Assembly (NCBI RefSeq): GCF_024972775.1
Contig: NZ_CP092282.1
Span: 3,811,525 to 3,875,524, forward strand
Source: Dehalobacter sp. DCM
GTDB lineage: Bacteria > Bacillota > Desulfitobacteriia > Desulfitobacteriales > Syntrophobotulaceae
DNA length: 64,000 nucleotides
Direction: 5' to 3'
Part shown: positions 60,609 to 64,000 of the stretch, piece after piece
Layout of the letters: every line of letters starts with the position of its first letter
Position numbering within the stretch: position 1 is the stretch's first letter
The notes under the pieces: generated by a model
The model's input: the letters and a program-made list of their open reading frames with translations, nothing else
Database searches by the model: none
Told to the model about the DNA's origin: nothing
Made by a program: the position numbers and the translations under genes

Positions 60609-62913
60609 AGGGAAAACCTCCTAACCGAGTTACTTGTGTTGACGGCATGATCTCGCTGTTTTCTTCGGTACATTTGTAGACCTTGGCAATCTGGTTTTTA
60701 TACGGCGCACCGTAACCGGTCGGGCCGTTGTCGCACATGCTGGTCAGGTTGTTGCAGTTGGAATCGAATACGCCAAAGAGGCTGGGTTCAGCAGCTTCCT
60801 TCTCGGGGAACCACCAACCATGTTCAGCGCGGATTACTCTTGGATCCATAAACTGGTCCAAACGTGCTCTTTGTTTAAAGCGGCCTTTCCGGTTTTCGAT
60901 CCAGACCCAGTCGCCTTCCTTAATACCAAGTTTTGCAGCAGAATCAGCGTTTATATCCATGATCGGGTCGGGATGGAATTCACGATTCAGTTTCAGCTGA
61001 CGATGTTCGGAATGGAAGAATTCGTAAGAACGATTACCGGTTGTCATGACGAACGGATACTCTTCAAAAAGCTCCGGTGTGGAGTACGGGCTTTCTCGAG
61101 GCTCTTCATACCACGGCAGCGGATCAAGGCCCCACATTTCATAGAGCTCTATCTTCAGTTCAAGCTTACCAGTCACAGTATTGAAGCCCGGGTCTCCATC
61201 CGGACGGAGCAAGCCTTTTTCATATTTCCGATATTCAAATTTCGGGAAACTGTAGACTTTCTCCTGAAGCTCATCGAAGGTCATGCCACTTTCAGTCGCT
61301 TCATTCAACATGATCCAATCATACCAGTCTTTGTTGTCCTTCCAGGGGAAGAATTCCGGCTGGAGACGTTTACCCAGCTCAAGGATGATATCTTCGTCCG
61401 ATTTTGCTTCGTAGTATTCGGCAACTTTAGTGATTGTTCTCAGCGGAGTATACCAGTTGCGGTTGCCCCAACGTTCGCTGCTCATCGCTGCCGGCAGTAC
61501 GATATCCGCAAAGGCGACAGCTGACGGCGTCATATAGAGGTCAACGACGACGCAAAAGTCAACCTTCTTCATGGCAGCGTAAACACGCGGTGCTTCACCA
61601 GCCATGTTGGCAATCGGATTTGTAGTTTGCAGCCAGAGCATTTTAATCGGATAAGGTTTGCCGCTTTCCATTGCTTCTAAAACGGCATCCTCATGGGCGT
61701 TGGCGCCAAATCCCATTTGACGCAGGGGATATTCATTACCCAGTCTTTTTGGTGCAACATCCTGCGGTACATTTTCAAATCCGTAGTTATAGGCAAGACC
61801 TTGGCCATAGGCATACTGAACGAGGATATTACCGCCGGGAACGTCCATATTGCCGGTTATAGCAACGAGGGAGTTCAGGCTTTGCGCAGTGGAAACTCCG
61901 GTAACCGCCATATCGACGGCTACGCCCCAGTGAATAGCTGCACATTCAGCTTTGGCAAAAGCCCGTGCGGCGGCTACCAGTGCATCTTTGTCAACCCAGC
62001 AAACAGCTGCGGCTCTTTCCGGTGTCCATTCTTTGACGCGTTCGGCAACTTCGTTAAAACCATTGGTCCATTTTTCCACAAAATCATGGTCATACAAGTC
62101 TTCGGAAATGACGATATTCAGAAATGCCATGGCTAAGGCAGCATCAGAACCCGGTCTGATCCTGAGCCAGTAATCTGCTTTGGTGGCCAACCAAGTCAGT
62201 TTCGGATCAGTCACGATCAGTTTGCTGCCGCGCTGCATCAAGTCAGTAATCCAGTGGCCGAAGAAACCATCGGCATTAGCGGCCAGCGGATTACTTCCCC
62301 AAATCATGATATATTCGGGCGCGCGCCACTCTGGGTTTTCATATCGGTCTTCAAACTGCTGCGAGCAATCGACAAGGAAAAAGTCACCGTTGGTAACACC
62401 TTCAACTGCTGCTCGCGGCATATAGCAGGAATCACCACTTAAGAAGCCAAGCGTAAAGTTCGGGCTTTGAAAAGCCGAATAACACAGGTAATTGACCTGC
62501 CAAACGATATTACGGCCTGTCCCTTCCATAGCGACAATCGATTCGGGACCATAGTTTTTCTGAATGTCCCGAACATTTTTTACGATAATGTCATAAGCTT
62601 CGTCCCAGGAGATGCGTTCCCATTTGTTTTCACCGCGTTCCCCGACCCTTTTAAGCGGCCATTTCAGACGGTCCGGATGATTGGTTGATTCCAGATAGTT
62701 GATGCAGCGCATGCACAATCTTCCCTGATTGACGGGATTATTGACATCGCCTTCGATCCCTACGACTTTGTTGTCCTTTGTGTAATAAACAATTCCGCAG
62801 CCGTTATGACAGCCAGGACCGGTCCACATGGTCGTCCTGGTCGCGGTGACATCTCCCTCCTGCCACCGCCAGTCATTTTTATGTTTTTCATGGTAATCTA
62901 ATACTTTTGACAC
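60595..62913 (-). CDS. Cytoplasmic Mo/W bis-pterin enzyme, large subunit, pair 2
   Basis: 772 residues from GTG 62913, chosen because AAGGAGGATTTCTT precedes it; an upstream in-frame ATG (62943) overlaps nothing useful. Close paralogue of 57775-60096 along its whole length. It has the same altered cluster motif (Cys35, Cys39, Cys67, Cys70, with Gly for the first Cys) and the same predicted metal-ligand Cys (163, in LSGDSCYMPR). Differences concentrate in the segments that flank the active-site funnel, so the pairs probably take different substrates. It lies downstream of the small gene at 62987-63175 and the sigma-54-type promoter at 63245-63260. Confidence 0.9.
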   Translation of the reverse strand: MSKVLDYHEKHKNDWRWQEGDVTATRTTMWTGPGCHNGCGIVYYTKDNKVVGIEGDVNNPVNQGRLCMRCINYLESTNHPDRLKWPLKRVGERGENKWERISWDEAYDIIVKNVRDIQKNYGPESIVAMEGTGRNIVWQVNYLCYSAFQSPNFTLGFLSGDSCYMPRAAVEGVTNGDFFLVDCSQQFEDRYENPEWRAPEYIMIWGSNPLAANADGFFGHWITDLMQRGSKLIVTDPKLTWLATKADYWLRIRPGSDAALAMAFLNIVISEDLYDHDFVEKWTNGFNEVAERVKEWTPERAAAVCWVDKDALVAAARAFAKAECAAIHWGVAVDMAVTGVSTAQSLNSLVAITGNMDVPGGNILVQYAYGQGLAYNYGFENVPQDVAPKRLGNEYPLRQMGFGANAHEDAVLEAMESGKPYPIKMLWLQTTNPIANMAGEAPRVYAAMKKVDFCVVVDLYMTPSAVAFADIVLPAAMSSERWGNRNWYTPLRTITKVAEYYEAKSDEDIILELGKRLQPEFFPWKDNKDWYDWIMLNEATESGMTFDELQEKVYSFPKFEYRKYEKGLLRPDGDPGFNTVTGKLELKIELYEMWGLDPLPWYEEPRESPYSTPELFEEYPFVMTTGNRSYEFFHSEHRQLKLNREFHPDPIMDINADSAAKLGIKEGDWVWIENRKGRFKQRARLDQFMDPRVIRAEHGWWFPEKEAAEPSLFGVFDSNCNNLTSMCDNGPTGYGAPYKNQIAKVYKCTEENSEIMPSTQVTRLGGFPYVKK

Positions 62914-62986
62914 AAGAAATCCTCCTTTTTTTGCCTGATACAAACCACAAAGTCAAATTAATAGGACTATATTTTGGATAACTAAC

Positions 62987-63175
62987 CTAATCCTGCATAG
63001 GGGGTTTGCGGATAAACTTATTGCCGATATAATAATGACCGTCTCGTGCTAAGTCATCCTTTGTCATACCGATATCTTCTAAAATTTTGTTATAATTAAT
63101 CCCCATCGTTGCCTGCTTATTTAAATATTTGAATTTCTCAGTCTCGCTCATCTTCAGATACTCTTCTCTATCCAC
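62987..63175 (-). CDS. Small conserved-looking hypothetical protein
   Basis: 62 residues from GTG 63175 (AAGGAGGTGTTTTTG upstream). It is charged and probably helical: SETEKFKYLNKQATMGINYN then ILEDIGMTKDDLARDGHYY. It ends 74 bases before the pair-2 large subunit and shares its promoter. The GMTKDDLAR stretch looks like a helix-turn-helix fragment, but this is weak. A role as specific accessory or regulator of the Mo/W enzyme is inferred from position only. A longer reading to 63214 lacks a start signal. Confidence 0.6.
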   Translation of the reverse strand: MDREEYLKMSETEKFKYLNKQATMGINYNKILEDIGMTKDDLARDGHYYIGNKFIRKPPMQD

Positions 63176-63244
63176 CAAAAACACCTCCTTCACCTCTGTT
63201 TTCCTGAAACACACTATTTTTGCACCTCCTGATTAATACCTTAT

Positions 63245-63260
63245 TGCATAGATTGTGCCG
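63245..63260 (-). promoter_or_regulatory. Sigma-54-type promoter of the Mo/W enzyme operon
   Basis: Minus strand CGGCAC-AATCT-ATGCA keeps the GG and GC pair with exact spacing but differs at the first base of each box. It lies 70 bases before GTG 63175, with the divergent sigma-54 activator gene starting 390 bases away. Confidence 0.65.
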
Positions 63261-63647
63261 ACATAAAAAAACAGGTAAATACTTATTTTTCGAGTTTAGA
63301 ATTACAAATAAACTTTCTGATTTTTAACAAACTCTTTCAAATATTAAACTCCGGCTAGTGACAGAAAAAAATAGAACCGTTAACATAACGGTTCCTGGTA
63401 AATCCATTCTCTCGGTTTGCTTCAGTTCTAATTATTCGGTATGTCCGTTCTTCATACGAACAATACAAAAATCAACAAAAATATTCAACTTTTCGAACGA
63501 TTACTTCTTATGACCCAAATTGTATAATATTCTAGTAATCCTGTGCCCAATAGAGGACTCTGTCTATTCCAAGGCATAAATATCTAATTGAATAACTTTC
63601 ACTATTAGTATTAAAATTTGAAATTATTCTTTAGAGAGGTGTTTGTT
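63261..63647. promoter_or_regulatory. Divergent control region before the third activator
   Basis: It holds a hairpin at 63374-63394 (GAACCGTTA / TAACGGTTC, with T-rich sequence following on the minus strand). It also holds an inverted motif near 63437-63465 (TGTCCG...CGAACA), a candidate activator site, and a TATAAT at 63523-63528 that could serve the plus-strand activator gene. Confidence 0.45.
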
Positions 63648-64000
63648 TTGTTTGTATCAACTAATTCCCTTATGAACAAAAAGCTGAAAATCGATGACGA
63701 ACTGTTTGAAAAAGCAAAAGAAGTAAAGAACCGGTTTTGGAGATATAATGAGGATCCCCGAGAATCACCCTATATTCCGGTTGAAGTATCCGAATCCTGG
63801 ATAAGATCAAAAGATTATAATATTGACCCTAATGACACACGATTAAAGCACAAACTACCAGCTGAAGAATTTAAAAAACTATTGGAAGAAAAAAAACTGT
63901 TAATACAAACCGCTATACCTCTCATAAAGAAATATTTAAGTATCTTAAATGCTTCGGGCCACAGAATGACCCTTACAGATCGTAATGGGGTTCTTCTTTA
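63648..64000 (+). CDS. Sigma-54-dependent activator, N-terminal part (partial)
   Basis: The frame runs off the right edge; about 117 residues are visible. The PVEVSESWIRSKDYNIDPND stretch and EEKKLLIQTAIPLIKKYL closely parallel the N-termini of the activators at 3755-5821 (EVVESWVRT...) and 19625-21691 (EVAESWMRS...), so it is a third member of the same GAF-like, PAS, AAA+, Fis type. The start is TTG 63648 (GAGAGG upstream) or ATG 63672. It is divergent from the Mo/W enzyme operon with its sigma-54-type promoter and is its likely regulator. Confidence 0.82.
   Translation, partial: MFVSTNSLMNKKLKIDDELFEKAKEVKNRFWRYNEDPRESPYIPVEVSESWIRSKDYNIDPNDTRLKHKLPAEEFKKLLEEKKLLIQTAIPLIKKYLSILNASGHRMTLTDRNGVLL

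Noticed and set aside
52300-62700. Many long plus-strand frames opposite the methyltransferase and Mo/W genes
   Set aside because: They mirror strongly coded minus-strand genes, lack start signals and show antisense-type composition.
63374-63394. Terminator of an unseen minus-strand gene
   Set aside because: The hairpin has T-rich sequence on the minus strand, but no minus-strand frame lies between it and the plus-strand activator; kept only as part of the control region.

Overview
The window looks like chromosome from an anaerobic, endospore-forming member of the Bacillota, most like the Desulfitobacterium/Desulfosporosinus group of Peptococcaceae. This is an inference from gene content: a GerA/GerB/GerC germinant-receptor operon, a TAT-exported DMSO-reductase-type enzyme with TorD and NrfD partners, corrinoid/UroD-type methyl transfer, a tungsten-type aldehyde oxidoreductase, FixABCX, and sigma-54 activators with GAF-like, PAS, AAA+ and Fis parts. 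I see no rRNA, tRNA, CRISPR array or recognisable riboswitch.

Layout, left to right. 0-6 kb: the start of a chemoreceptor gene, a small hypothetical gene, an old-yellow-enzyme-type enoate/dienoyl-CoA reductase, and a sigma-54 activator that probably controls it. 6-10 kb: a ThiS/MoaD-like carrier, an aldehyde:ferredoxin oxidoreductase and an iron alcohol dehydrogenase, set among long palindromic repeats. 10.3-17.7 kb: a seven-gene operon for CoA activation and reduction of an enoyl-CoA (two CaiB-like CoA-transferases, a CaiA-like dehydrogenase, FixA, FixB, FixC, FixX), preceded by a near-perfect sigma-54 promoter. 18-26 kb: a metallo-hydrolase, a crotonase remnant, a second sigma-54 activator with damaged motifs, a membrane protein, LysR and TetR regulators, an HD-domain protein and a CmpB-type membrane protein. 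26-36 kb: a DMSO-reductase-type respiratory cluster with accessory proteins, a divergent Crp/Fnr regulator, and a UroD-type methyltransferase behind its own sigma-54 promoter. 36.5-40.5 kb: the ger operon. 40.6-47.5 kb: a scarred region with a truncated and frameshifted flavoprotein, an ABC-exporter fragment, a chemoreceptor fragment, a MATE transporter and an IS1182-type element inside a DUF3102 pseudogene. 47.7-56 kb: a CobW-type GTPase pair, PucR-type regulators, an MFS transporter, and an operon resembling acetogen-type O-demethylases (two UroD-type methyltransferases, a corrinoid protein, a methyltetrahydrofolate methyltransferase). 56-64 kb: a soluble chemoreceptor, a zinc-ribbon protein, two paralogous pairs of cytoplasmic molybdenum/tungsten enzyme plus small two-cluster ferredoxin subunit, and the start of a third sigma-54 activator.

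How it may work together (inference): the window packs demethylation of methoxylated compounds, reduction of C=C bonds as free acids or CoA thioesters, aldehyde/alcohol interconversion, and Mo/W chemistry of unknown type. Six sigma-54-type promoters and three sigma-54 activators suggest that substrate-specific induction through RpoN is the organising principle. A plausible theme is stepwise use of plant-derived methoxylated aromatic acids as C1 source and electron acceptor. A carnitine/crotonobetaine-like substrate for the Fix operon remains an alternative. No substrate can be fixed from sequence alone.
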